Source: Adiantum capillus-veneris (lineage: Eukaryota; Streptophyta; Polypodiopsida; Polypodiales; Pteridaceae). From it: a stretch of DNA of 64,000 nucleotides. Of this stretch, positions 54,311 to 64,000 are shown piece by piece (position 1 is the first letter of the stretch; every line of letters starts with the position of its first letter). The stretch is from NCBI GenBank assembly GCA_014529385.2, contig CM043960.1, forward strand, positions 119,358,543 through 119,422,542, in the 5' to 3' direction. The position numbers and the translations under genes were made by a program. The notes beneath the pieces were generated by a model that did no database searches, had not been told where the DNA came from, and saw nothing but the letters and a program-made list of their open reading frames with translations.

Positions 54311-57005
54311 TCATTTTTTCGTCCAGTGCCTCTTCCTTAATTTGTTGAGGGGGCTACACCAATTAGCCTCGTGCATTAATGCATGGTAGATGCCTTTAGC
54401 GTGTGGTTTCCAAAAGAGGCTACTCTTGGGCCATCTCCAAGCTTCCCATTCAAAGTTGGATTCACAAATTGGCATCACCACCTTATCAAGCTCTTTCATC
54501 ACCCTATAGACTAGTAAGATCTCAAATCCATCCAATTGAAATTGGATGGCTAAAGAGTCAGCAGTTTTCCAAGACTTCCTGTTGCCATCCCAGAATTGCT
54601 CTAGTCGAACAAGCCCCTTATTATTCACCTTCCTGGCCATTTCTATCCAGTAAGGGCTTTGTAGCGGCCCCAATATTTTAGAGACACAAGGGGACCAGTG
54701 TAATATGGAGTTCTTAAAGTATCTGGTTACTTCCCCCCATTCTAGAGCCTCAAAAACACTTTTGCACTTCCTCATCAGCTCCCGTGAGAGTCCACCAGAT
54801 CTAAGATAAGACCAATTCGGGGCGAGAAGTTTGTCCTGCATCACAACCCCCTTCCACTTTCCCCCGTTCGATCCTAGTTTTGCTGCATCAAGCATTTGCT
54901 TGGTCATGATAGACCAAGCTTGGTCCTATTTAGCCAATGAGACCATAAATTTGGCGCAAAGGGCCTCGGCATGAGACATAGGGTTAAGAATGTCGAGCCC
55001 TCCTTGGTATATCAGGCGAGCAACTACCTCCCATCTAGCTCACTGCCATGGCCGGGAGGATTTTTTGTTGTTCTTCCAAATAAACCTTTTCACTGGTTTT
55101 AATAATTCTTTCCAGTTACACTTTGCCATCTTGAGCACGGGGCTGAGGAAAGCAATATACGGGATCATAAAAGCATTGATCACTCTAATCCGACTTTGGA
55201 AGGGTAGGAGAACAAACTCCCACCTTCTCATTTTGGCACTTATTTTTTCAATGACCCATTGAAATCTTTGACTGTGGGTTATGTCCACCCCTATGGGGGC
55301 TCCCAGGTGTCTAAATATACTCCCTTTTGAGATAATCTCTCCTGACCAGACTGCAGGGTCAAAAGAGTCGTTCTCCAAGACAGGGAGATTAGTCTTGACT
55401 TCTCTATATTGCACTTTGATCCCAAGGCCATGGCAAATGTTTGCACAATATCTAGAGCTCTCCTGACAACTTGAGGGCATGCCTTCAAGAATAGGAGCGA
55501 ATCATCTACGAACATTTTGACTAGTAGCTGGTCATTGCCCGGCAATGCCAGACCTTGAATCTCTCCCCGCGCAGCACTGGCTTCGAGCATTGTAATGAGA
55601 GGATGCAACCCGATGGCGAACAGCAAGGGGGCCAAGGGACATCCTTGCTTAATAGAACTTTTAATCTCAAAAGATCCCACAATTTTGTCATTAAACAGGA
55701 GCTCTGATTGGCTTCCACCACCTAGTGTGCGTATGAGGCGACAAAGGTGGGGCCCAAATCCCAGAGTTCCCATGACTTCTTCTATATAGCACCATTCTAT
55801 CCTATCATAGGCTTTGTCAAGGTCCAGCTGCAACAAGAGGCACTCTTGCTTGGAGAAGGATGCATACTCTATTCCTACCATTGTTGCCAAGATATTGTCA
55901 TATATAGATCTCCCTTTAATGAACCCTTGTTGATGGGGAGAGATGATCCGACTCAAGAGGGGGCAAGTCATAGAGCTATTGCCTTGGCAATAATTTTGTA
56001 TGCTACTGACATCATTGTAATGGGACGCCAATGTTTAAGTTGAGAGCAGCAAATCTGTTTGGGGATGGGCTTGATAAGCCCTCTCTTAACACTTGCATCC
56101 AACGACTCTTCGGAAACAACTAGATTGGCCATCCGTGTGACTGGAACCTTGAGATCATCCCAAAATTCCCTGAAAAATTCAGCAGTCAGTCCATCCCAGC
56201 CGGGGGACTTTTCATTGCTAAGAGCTTTTAGTGCCGTTGAGCATTCTTCCTCAGAGAAGGCATTTTCCATGCGGTTGGCTTCCTCCCAGGGAACCTTCTT
56301 TTCAACACTTCCAAGTAAAGATGCCCGGGCTTCTTCCACTTCTTGAGATTGGGTCTCTAGCTGGCCGATAATCTGGCTGAGATACTTGAGCATAAGTGCA
56401 GCCATCTCATCTTGGTTTTGAATTGTGTTCCCTTTCTCATCTCATCGAGCACTTGCACGTGGCCTCGACTTTTCCTCACCTTCAGAGCCCTTAAAAAATG
56501 TGCTTGGTTAGAAGTCTCTGGTTGCAGGAAAGTTTCCCTAGATAGCAATCGCGCCTTCTTGATTTCCTCCAACTGCTGTTTGTTGGCTAGGTGAGATTTA
56601 GCTTCGAGCCATCGCTTGTGCTCATCTTCGGTAGCCAATCCGACACCCTTCCTAGAGTCTAATTGTGCTACCTCCTCTGTGAGATGTTTGAAATGTGGCT
56701 CATTGGATTTTTTTACCCGAGGACCCGAAGTTTTTATAGCTTTTTGTACACTCCGAACAAATACATTCCAAGCATTAGATTTATTCATCCCCACATCTTT
56801 CTTGAGATTTCCCAACGCTTTTTTGGTGATGCTTCTGAAGAGAGGTTCTTTGAACAGGTGTGTCCCTGTAATAACCAAAAGCTTTTTCTCCCCTCTCGGG
56901 GATTGCCCTCCCCCTTTTCCTTTCTTGAGTTGTACGTGTAATGGCATGGGATCGGAGAGGCTTTTTGTTAAGATTACCTTCATCTCTAACCTCGAGGAGA
57001 TCTAG
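54311..57005 (-). pseudogene. LINE B ORF2 reverse transcriptase
   Basis: From 57005 a pre-RT helical region reads AWNVFVRSVQKAIKTSG and then LEEIKKARLLSRETFLQPE. RT follows: LKALSNEKSPGWDGLTAEFF (near 56220), LKHWRPITMMSVAYKIIAK, PHQQGFIKGRSIYDNILATM (near 55940), QLDLDKAYDRIEW (near 55815) with the first catalytic Asp, and IKQGCPLAPLLFAIGLHPL. VKMFVDDSLLFLKA near 55510 keeps the two Asp in FVDD. The thumb-like region FRHLGAPIGVDI is near 55310. Frame breaks lie near 56390, 55980, 55440, 55040 and 54910. It would copy the LINE RNA at a nicked target. Confidence 0.93.
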
Positions 57006-57148
57006 TCGGCTTGATGAAAGCAGTAGCATCTATCCAGTCGAGAGGCAGTGCAGGCATACTGAAGGCTTGTGTAGGTGAATCCAGGCATGCTGTTCCATGG
57101 GCCCACTTCCCACAAGTCAATCATAGCCCACTTCTCACATAAGATCAT

Positions 57149-57425
57149 TCATTTAGACTTTTTTGAGCCAGCCAGTAGACTGGCGAAGCCTGTTCTATCC
57201 TTGCTTTTCTCGACCATATTGAAATATCCAACCATCAGCCACTCCCCTTTGATCGGAGTATCCCTGAGCTGCATCCACAGTTTAGCTCTATCCTTTGCGT
57301 TCCAGGGGTTGTACACATTTACTATGGTGATAGGTTGATTGTCCCATCTGATTCTAACACCACGGACTCTTCCAACGGGGTGGTTTAGAACCACCTTTGG
57401 GCTCCAAATCTCTGTCAACAATGGA
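57149..57425 (-). pseudogene. LINE B endonuclease, C-terminal part
   Basis: The frame reads LTEIWSPKVVLNHPVGRVRG, then ITIVNVYNP, then GEWLMVGYFNMVEKSKDRTG near 57230. Endonucleases of this family have GDFN, so the catalytic Asp is Tyr here and nicking activity should be lost. The N-terminal part lies beyond the CACTA insertion at 61682-61891. Confidence 0.9.
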
Positions 57426-57444
57426 CAACACTACAACAAAAAAG

Positions 57445-57650
57445 GTATCATCGACGTATATATCGATGCTTAACGTCGTTATTTGCATCGCTATGTGCGT
57501 CGTTGTAAAACTGTCGGAATCTGCGTCGATATATGCATGGAAAGGCTTTATTTGCGACGCAGATAGCGACGCAGATATAGACACAGTTATAGACGCAGAT
57601 AGCGACGTAGATTCCAACGGAAATATAGACGCATATATCGACGACCATAA
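57445..57650. repeat. CACTA left subterminal repeats
   Basis: Short units such as GACGCAGATAGCGACG, CGACGTATATATCGATGC and GACGCATATATCGACG recur in direct and inverted orientation. The matching zone at the right end is 61475-61670 (CGTCGATATATGATGCGTCG and GCGTGGAAAGGCATGGTCG). Confidence 0.85.
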
Positions 57651-57663
57651 CAGGAAAAAAAAA

Positions 57664-57752
57664 TCTTGGGCAGAGGACAGGTAGCCTAGCATGTGCCCAG
57701 TGAAAAGATGAACATAGCCACAACAGCCAGACTTCCTGTCCTCTGCCCAAGA
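57664..57752. repeat. 18-bp perfect inverted repeat inside CACTA
   Basis: TCTTGGGCAGAGGACAGG at 57664-57681 recurs as its reverse complement at 57735-57752, with a 53-base spacer. It lies just inside the left subterminal zone. Confidence 0.95.
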
Positions 57753-57939
57753 AACCGAGCAGCACCAAAATCAATCGTGCTCCCGCAAAAATTTCGGCAG
57801 AGTTCCCTTCGTTTTTACATAAACTTTTCAAAAAAAACCATATCATGTATACGCCTCCTACATGCTATCCATGTAGGATCTCACATGAGATTTAAGGCCA
57901 ATGAAAGAAATGAAATGAACTTTGTACAAAACCATAACC

Positions 57940-58170
57940 GTACCAACTTAAAACCATAACCATAACGAACTTAATTTGTGCAAAACCATAACCAAAACAA
58001 TAACCGTAAGCATAACCCAAAAGTTAAACATAACCATAAACAAAACAATAAGCATAACCCTGTCTATACAAGAATAGGAGAAATAACCATGTCTATACAA
58101 TGACAATGACAATGACAATAACCATAACCATAAGGAAAACAATAACTGTCTGAACAATAACCATAACCAT
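57940..58170. repeat. Degenerate AACCATA-type short repeats
   Basis: Repeated AACCATAACC, AACAATAACCGTAAGC, AATGACAATGACAATGAC and related units cover about 230 bp. No coding sense is apparent. Confidence 0.8.
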
Positions 58171-58242
58171 ATATGTCTATACAAAAAAGAGTCACAAAAG
58201 CGTGTCTGTGTCTCACAAAGCATATATATGAAATCCACTGAT

Positions 58243-59853
58243 GACATTGCCTAAAGACTACCTAATCGACTACCGATGGTTTTGGTAACCGTAGAATCAG
58301 TTTCTGAAGTCCGTTTGCGTTTTTTCGTAGAAAAACGTAATCGGATCTGACCTATAGCTTGTGTATTTGGCGTTTCTTCTGTCCGTTTGACCTATGGCTT
58401 GCCATACATGCTCTTGATATTGCTTTAGGACTACCTAATGGACTACGGATGGTTTCAGTAGGCATAGAAGTCATTTCCGAAATCCGTTTGCGTTTTTTCG
58501 TAGAAAGACGCAACAGGATTTGACCTACGGGTTATGTATTTGGCGTTAATTCAAATCCATTGACCTACGGCTTGCCATATATGCTCTTGACATTGCTTTA
58601 AGACTACTTAGTGGACTACGGATGGTTTTGGTAGGTATAGAAGCCATTTTCGAAGTCCGTTTGCGTTTTTCCGTAGAAAAACGCAACCGGATTTGACCTA
58701 CGGCTTGTGTATTTGGCATTTCTTCTATCCGTTTGACCTACAGCTTGCCATACGCGCTTTTGAAATTGCTTAAAGACTACCTAATCGACTATGGATGGTT
58801 TCGGTAACCGTAGAATCAGTTTCCGAAGTCTGTTTGTGTTTTATCGTAAGAAAACGCAACCGGATTTGACCTACGGCTTGTGTATTTGGCGTTTCTTCTG
58901 TCCGTTTGATCTACGGCTTACCATACACGCTCTTGACATTGCCTTAAAACTACTTAATGGACTACAGATGGTTTCGGTAGGTGTAGAATTAGTTTTCGAA
59001 GTCCGTTTGTGTTTTTCCGGTGAAAAACGCAACCGGATTTGACCTACGACTTGTGTATTTGGCGTTTCTTCTGTCCGTTTGACCTACGGCTTGCCATATG
59101 CACTCTTGACATTGCCTAAAGACTACCTAATCGTCTACGGATGGTTTCAGTAGGCATAGAAGCCATTTCCAAAGTCTGTTTGTGTTTTTTCGTTGAAAAA
59201 CGCGACCGGATTTGACCTACGGCTTGTGTATTTGACGTTTCTTCTGTCCGTTTGACCTACGTCTTTCCATACACGGTCTTGACATTGCTTTAAGATTAAT
59301 TAATGGACTACGGATGGTTTCCGTAGGCGTAGAATCAGTTTTTGAAGTCCGTCTGCATTTTTTCGTAAAAAAAAGCAATCGGATTTGACATACGGCTTGT
59401 GTATTTGGCGTTTCTTCTATCCGTTTGACCTACGGCTTGCCATACGCGCTCTTGACATTGCCTAAAGACTACGGATGGTTTCGGTAGGCATAGAATCAGT
59501 TTTCAAAGATCGTCTGCGTTTTTCCGTAGAAAAACGCAACCGGATTTGACCTACGGCTTGTGTATTTGACGTTTCTTCTGTCCGTTTGACCTATGGCTTG
59601 TCATACACGCTCTTGACATTGCCTTAAGACTACCTAATGGACTACGGATGGTCTCAATAGACATAGAAGCCATTTTCAAAGTCCGTTTGTGTTTTTTCGT
59701 AGAAAAACGCAACCGAATTTGACCTACGACGTAGAAGCCGTTTATGAAGTCCGTTTACGTTTTTCCATGGAAAAACCCAACCGGACTTCAAAAACGGCTT
59801 GTATTTTGGGTGTTTCTTCTATCCGTTTGACCTACGGCTTGTTATATGACCCC
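58243..59853. repeat. 173-bp tandem array, about nine units, inside CACTA
   Basis: The unit start (GACATTGC or close) falls at 58243, 58416, 58589, 58762, 58935, 59108, 59281 and 59454. That is seven successive intervals of exactly 173 bp. The next start is 59615, because unit eight lost 12 bp, and the array ends in a rearranged unit near 59853. Units differ by scattered substitutions. Each holds a hairpin with arms around CCGTTTGCGTTTTT and AAAAACGCAACCGG separated by six or seven bases, and the motif GACCTACGGCTTG twice in variant form. The 83-residue and 76-residue frames in it are not genes. Confidence 0.97.
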
Positions 59854-60282
59854 GCCCAACCTTTTTTGAGGAGGAAGCTTGTCTCTAAGAGCAACGACGG
59901 CGCTGTTGTTGTTCCCTAAAGGGCTTTCATGTGTAAAGGTGAGAGTTGAGCTTCGAATGTATTTTGAGATGGTCAAATGAAGTCAAAGAAGCTCAAGAGG
60001 AGTGCCACATGTCGGCCGGTTATTAAAAATGCTAGAGGAGAGTGAGACAGAAGCTCTGTGGAGCGATGTGATGGTTTTTTGAGCAAGCAATGAGCCACCA
60101 TCCTTGCCTTTTGTGTTTTGTCGCTCCTCCCTTCCCCTTTTCTTCTTCTATTCTTCTCTTGTACTAGCCGTGGCGCCGACGGAGCGTGTGTACGCCCGGG
60201 TCGCTGGTTCTTTGCGCGTGCACACACACACACACACACACACACAGATTGTGTGTGCTTTACATGCTGTCACTAAGAATGC

Positions 60283-60530
60283 CGAATGATGATAGTAAGA
60301 TGCAAACGTTTCCGCTGGTCATGCAGGGCAAGGCCAAAGTGTGGTTCGAAGCACTGGAAGGCGAGCCAAAGTAAATGTGGCCGGCATTACGCACGAGGTT
60401 TCTACATGACTTTCGCAAGGAAGTGTCCCCGCTCGACATGGACACCAAGCTGAAGGCTTTGAAGCAGGATGTGGGCGAAGATTTCAATGTGTTCTTGGAT
60501 CATTCGGAAGCTTGTCTTCCTTCTCTCTTT
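60283..60530 (+). pseudogene. Captured retroelement gag fragment in CACTA
   Basis: The frame reads MQTFPLVMQGKAKVWFEALE, a stop, MWPALRTRFLHDFRKEVSPL, then KLKALKQDVGEDFNVFLDH. This matches the central helical part of retrotransposon Gag proteins (aromatic W-F, then F-x-x-x-F, then L-x-x-L-K-Q). Only about 80 codons are present and there are no LTRs around it, so it appears to be cargo carried by the CACTA element. The source element is not identified. Confidence 0.65.
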
Positions 60531-61134
60531 TTCTCTCTCCCTTTTTTTATGTTTAATTTTGTTTCTACTCTATTTTTTTACTAATTCTTGTTAATGTATT
60601 TTTTATTCTATTTTTGGATATACAAAACCCTAAAACAAATTTTTCTTGAACCCTAAAATACAATTAACAATAACAAATTTGAATATAAAATTAAATAACA
60701 AAAAAAAATAAAATTAAACAACAATAACAATTTGAATTTTAAAATTAAATAACAAATATAAATATAAAATTAAACCAAAATTAAAATTAATGTGTGTGTG
60801 TGTAAGAGAGCAATGAGATTGTGCACTCACATACACTCGTATGTGTGCACAAAGCTTCCGGAGTAGCTTCCACATCTGCAAAAAAAAACACACACACACA
60901 CACATTGTGTTACACACACACACACACAAAAAAAAATAACCAAAAAACAAGGACAATAGGCTTACCTGCAGCAAGTAGAGAAGATGTGATGGTGTTTTCC
61001 CAAGCCCGTAGTAGTCCAAAGGTTCAGATCTGGCCGCGAGTTGAGCGAAGAGAGAGAGAGAGAGAATGAGTTTTTGGAAATGCACAGAAAATAAGCCCGC
61101 GGTTTCTTTTTTACCAGTCGGCGTTGGTACAAGC
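60531..61134. other. AT-rich and CA/TG-rich CACTA interior
   Basis: 60590-60790 is strongly AT-rich (AAATTAAATAACAA-type units). Short (TG)n and (CA)n runs lie at 60790-60801, 60889-60903 and 60913-60926. No coding region is seen, and the long minus-strand frame at 61603-60962 is made by the microsatellites. Confidence 0.7.
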
Positions 61135-61204
61135 TGCTGGATACGCGTCGGTATACACTACTGGATACGCGTCGGTATACACTGCTGGATACGCGTCGGT
61201 ATAC

Positions 61205-61206
<2 letters not shown>
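61135..61206. repeat. 24-bp repeat, three tandem units
   Basis: The unit is TGCTGGATACGCG followed by TCGGTATACAC, at 61135-61158, 61159-61182 (one change) and 61183-61206. A compound (CT)n/(CA)n microsatellite follows directly. Confidence 0.97.
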
Positions 61207-61250
<44 letters not shown>

Positions 61251-61351
61251 CCTACACACACACACCGCTCTCTCTCTCTCTCTCTCTCTCTCTTTCCTAC
61301 ACACACACACACACACACACACGATGTAGAGAGAGAGAGAGGGGGGGGGGG
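61207..61351. repeat. Compound (CT)n, (CA)n and G-run microsatellite
   Basis: A (CT)n block, TTTCCTACACACACAC, a second (CT)n block, TTTCCTACACAC and (CA)n, then (GA)n and a G11 run. The CT-TTTCCTACACA arrangement occurs twice, suggesting a local duplication. Confidence 0.95.
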
Positions 61352-61681
61352 GTTGGGTGGGGGGAGAGTGACATAATACCTGCGCAGCAGGTTTTGGCCA
61401 AGATCTGAGCTCACGCGTTGCAGGCGAAAATGGCCCCTGTGCGCGGGTTTCCCCTTTTTTCCCCCAAATTTTTTTGCGCCGCAATGTGCGTCAATATACC
61501 CGTGGGAATTTCCATCGATATATGCGTGGCAAACCATGCCTTTCCACGCGTATATTGATGCACATTGCGACGCGTATATCGACGGATATATGGATGGCTG
61601 CAATTACGTTGATATACGCGTGGAAAGGCATGGTCGTCGATATATGATGCGTCGATATCTTCATGTTATGTTGTAGTGCAA

Positions 61682-61891
61682 GACACCACTGAAACCGTCG
61701 CTTCCTTCTCCATAAAAGATAAGTTTTTTTCCTACAACCTATTTTATCTTGCACCGGGCATCCAAATGGTGTTCTTGGATGGCCCAACAATTGACTACCT
61801 TATGTTTCTTCACTTCCTCCTAGAAGAGAGTGCCCTTCTTCTGGGTTTTTAGTCCCTTCACATTCCAAGAATGAATAGAGAGAGTATCCAT
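61682..61891 (-). pseudogene. LINE B endonuclease, N-terminal part (start of ORF2)
   Basis: ORF2 starts at ATG 61891 with SIHSWNVKGLKTQKKGTLF, the W-N-V/C-R/K-G-L opening typical of plant LINE ORF2. It continues over a stop to GKKLIFYGEGSDGFSGVL at the CACTA insertion point. The frame resumes at 57425. Confidence 0.85.
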
Positions 61892-61949
61892 CATTGGGAA
61901 AGGGGGAAAAATTCTTCTACCTCCAGGAACTCTTCCCCAGAGTTCCCAT

Positions 61950-63206
61950 TCAGGTTGTCCTCTTCCATTGGCTCCTTTCTGTTGGAACCTGCATGGTATC
62001 CAGCTTGGAAGTGAAAAGGTCCTCTTGATTCATCTGCCCCAAAACTTCGAATATATTGTCATACAGGACCGGAGGCTTTGGGAGATCCGCCGCGAGACCT
62101 ATGATTTGTCCCAAGGCCCTAGCCTTTGCTTTGAACCGTTTACATGAAATATGAGATACTTGTTGCCAGCCCTCATCTTTTGACCTAATAGTTCGATACA
62201 TCATGATCTTCTGCATTACTGGGGTGGCCGTTCTTTGTTGAGCGGTGGATGAGAAGCGGTAGTTTTGGGTGGTCTTGCCCTTCCCCCAGTTTCCATGCTC
62301 TTGTTTCTCCACATCTTTATTCGAGTTGACTTTATTTTGCCCACCCTCTGCTTTGCCAAGATCTTCAGTAGGCTTCTTTTTTGGATCTCCTGTATTGGTG
62401 CCACCCTGTGGGGTAGCCTGTGCTTCACTTCTCTCCTCTGTAGGGCTTTAGCACCTCAGCGGGACACGCCCTCGCATAATGTCCGAATTTGTTGCATTTG
62501 AAGCAGGTGTTAAAGTTAAGAGGAATGATCTTTAGCCCTACCCCAACATTCACCACCAAATTCTTTGGCTGTGGCTTCCTCAGATCCCACCAGATGCATA
62601 CGTTGTTTGCTGCTACCCCCGAGGCTCTGGAAGATAGGACAAATAATGGATCACCAAGCGAGGCTGCGAGGTCCTTCAAGTTCTTCCTAAGCCATACTGG
62701 GAGCTCGTTGAATATTACCGAGCCGTGTTGATTCAATACCAGTGGACTGCTAAGCCAATTACACAACTCAATTCTATTGGGAACTCTCCCCATAAACCCA
62801 AAAACCAAAGTAGAGTTTGCTACCTCCGCCAATTGCTTTTTCACTATGGCAGGGGGAACAACCACCGTAACGGAATCTTCCACCTCGACACGCTGCGGGA
62901 GCGCCTTCTTAAGTGCTTGGAAAGCTCTGTCCCCTTTGGCCACTTCAGCAGCATCCTTCTGCGTCACCGAATCCTCGCGTGACCTTTTGTTTAATGACAG
63001 TGCACATAGGATTGCCACTAGGTCTTTTTCCACATGTGTCTTTCTTTGATTCAATTTCTCCTAACTTAGATTAGTAAGGGAGCTTTGACCGCTATCATCG
63101 GTGCCCAGCTCACCAGGTCACCTATCGGCTCGATAGCCTTGAGAGCGTCGGGCTGATCTTTGCCTGACATTGTTTTGGCATAGGACGACTTAGAGGAGCT
63201 CGCCAT
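61950..63206 (-). pseudogene. LINE B ORF1 (zinc-knuckle nucleic-acid-binding protein)
   Basis: The likely start is ATG 63206 (MASSSKSSYAKTMSGKDQPD). A frameshift near 63065 leads to a 209-residue open stretch, 63054-62425. This holds the DUF4283-like part (NSTLVFGFMGRVPNRIELCN; ELPVWLRKNLKDLAASLGDP; GVAANNVCIWWDL) and the knuckle CFKCNKFGHYARAC near 62490. The C-terminal third is frame-broken (pieces at 62428-62216 and 62312-61950). ORF1 proteins bind LINE RNA and accompany it to the nucleus. Confidence 0.88.
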
Positions 63207-63967
63207 GGCGCGTGAGAGTCCTCACCGACACCAAGTTACTATAAGGGTTATAATAATCTCTGATAGTAATAAAAGTGCTACAGTAGGGGGGGAGGGGGGA
63301 TGCTCTGCTAGCTGCTTAACACACCGTGCGTGTTGCTCAGCTCCCAGTCTCGCCAAAGCTTACTCGCAAAATCTCCATGTGCACATTCTATTATTAGGTA
63401 GGCTCAAAGCACTTATTAAGGCAAATAATCGCGATGCCGTGTTGATAATCTTCTTCACAAAAAGATAATGATCGCTGATAAGGTTGCGTGATGCCGTCAT
63501 GTTGGGGGGGGGGGGGGGGGGGGGGGATGACCGCCTTGCTGAAAGCTTTTGGAAAGCGGCTGTGCTTGAAGCTCTAGCACGCTACCACACCTTGCAGCAG
63601 GACGAAAGCCGCCGGGTCACACAAGGTCCACACACCTCAGCTCCTCTTGTACAGGCACTCTTCAGCACTTCAGACTATCGCGCCGACCTTCAGATCCTCA
63701 GACTTTAGCACCGATGAACCCTGTGATCACCATAGCTTAGTCTACGCGATTGTTAACAGAGCATTGCGATTATCAAGAGCATCGCGGTACCTTTCCTATT
63801 TGGCTATCAGTTCCAATTTCAAAAAATGTTGGTTCTGGGCTCAACAATGTTTGTGAAAAAACACTTTTGCGAACATACAAAATTCCCTCCCTTGGATTTG
63901 CCAAGAGGAAATTCTAGAAAATCAAGTTACTTTCGCGGGGTTTTACACTATTTTTTTCTAGATTCTA
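63207..63967 (-). other. LINE B 5' region, right boundary tentative
   Basis: Upstream of ORF1 on the minus strand. It contains a G/C homopolymer of about 20 bases (63505-63526) and a G-rich stretch near 63286. No coding domain is seen in the frames at 63205-63856. Part of this could be flanking DNA rather than LINE leader. Confidence 0.45.
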
Positions 63968-64000
63968 GAGTGGAATTTTCCCCTTTCCCCTTGGACTCAC

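Larger units (their letters stand above)
57429..61678. mobile_element. CACTA (En/Spm-like) transposon, non-autonomous, 4.25 kb
   Basis: The left end starts CACTACAACAAAAAA and the right end finishes TTATGTTGTAGTG. They are inverted, with the outer ten bases identical. The 3-bp duplication CAA lies at 57426-57428 and 61679-61681. CACTA termini with a 3-bp duplication define this superfamily. Both subterminal zones (57445-57650 and 61475-61670) are packed with short motifs around CGACGCATATATCGACG and GCGTGGAAAGGCATGG in both orientations, the usual transposase-binding repeats. No transposase is recognisable. The cargo is an 18-bp inverted repeat, AACCATA-rich DNA, a 173-bp tandem array, a gag fragment and microsatellites. 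Confidence 0.93.
53668..63967 (-). mobile_element. LINE B (L1-type non-LTR retrotransposon), interrupted by a CACTA element
   Basis: Read from high to low coordinates: 5' region, ORF1 (63206 to about 61950), ORF2 starting at 61891, endonuclease, RT, zf-RVT domain, 3' end with a run of ten T on the plus strand (53668-53677), which is an A-tail on the sense strand. The CACTA transposon (57429-61678) splits the endonuclease. Set apart from it, the LINE is about 6 kb and structurally complete, with scattered frameshifts. The right boundary is tentative. GAGTGGAAGTTTTCCC at 53650-53665 resembles GAGTGGAATTTTCCCC at 63968-63983 and may be the target duplication. Confidence 0.88.

Noticed and set aside
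55595..57005. Plus-strand frames across LINE B (up to 129 residues)
   Set aside because: Antisense shadows of the minus-strand reverse transcriptase, whose motifs are unambiguous.
58791..59042. Frames of 83 and 76 residues in the 173-bp array
   Set aside because: They repeat with the array unit, are not preserved between units and have no known domain.
60962..61603. 213-residue minus-strand frame
   Set aside because: Made of CT/CA microsatellites and the 24-bp triple repeat inside the CACTA element. Composition is repeat-driven.

Overview
The window looks like transposable-element-filled intergenic DNA from a land plant with a large genome. The evidence is plant-type LINEs (a zinc-knuckle ORF1 and a zf-RVT domain), Copia and Gypsy LTR retrotransposons primed by tRNA-Met or tRNA-Asp, a CACTA DNA transposon and long GA/CA microsatellites. 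A fern, lycophyte, gymnosperm or large-genome angiosperm would all fit, and the sequence alone does not decide. I found no intact host gene, rRNA, tRNA gene or CRISPR array. Nearly every long reading frame belongs to a decayed mobile element.

Layout. 1-130: end of a Copia LTR, inverted. 897-1143 and 5177-5420: two copies of one small inverted-repeat transposon, each flanked by a 9-bp target duplication. About 4.6-6.9 kb and 22.4-25.1 kb: a plus-strand LINE split by a Copia element (6911-22403). That Copia element is itself split by a 10.6-kb minus-strand LTR element (9686-20263, target duplication GTTTA). The inner element has a tRNA-Asp primer site and a long leader studded with a conserved palindrome. 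It codes for Gag and a decayed protease, with no recognisable reverse transcriptase or integrase. 26515-37520: an 11.0-kb Gypsy element of Tat/Athila type (target duplication ATAAG, 468-bp LTRs). It has gag, protease, RT, RNase H and integrase in order, then an extra open reading frame of about 1,270 codons. 39319-40976: a 1.66-kb non-autonomous LTR element. 41.2-44.56 kb: a decayed minus-strand Gypsy element with a tRNA-Met primer site. 45.8-53.1 kb: pieces of relatives of the inner 10.6-kb element in both orientations, plus one or two isolated LTRs. 53.67 kb to about 63.9 kb: a minus-strand LINE with ORF1 and ORF2, interrupted in its endonuclease by a 4.25-kb CACTA transposon (57429-61678, target duplication CAA). 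The CACTA element carries a 173-bp tandem array and a captured retroelement gag fragment.

How the parts relate. The nesting gives relative ages: LINE older than Copia older than the gag-only LTR element, and LINE older than CACTA. The gag-only element could move only if polymerase and integrase were supplied by an autonomous partner. The points most worth checking are the Gypsy element's third ORF, the palindrome array in the gag-only element's leader, the strict 173-bp hairpin-bearing array inside the CACTA element, and a 63-bp near-perfect inverted repeat over the Copia gag start.
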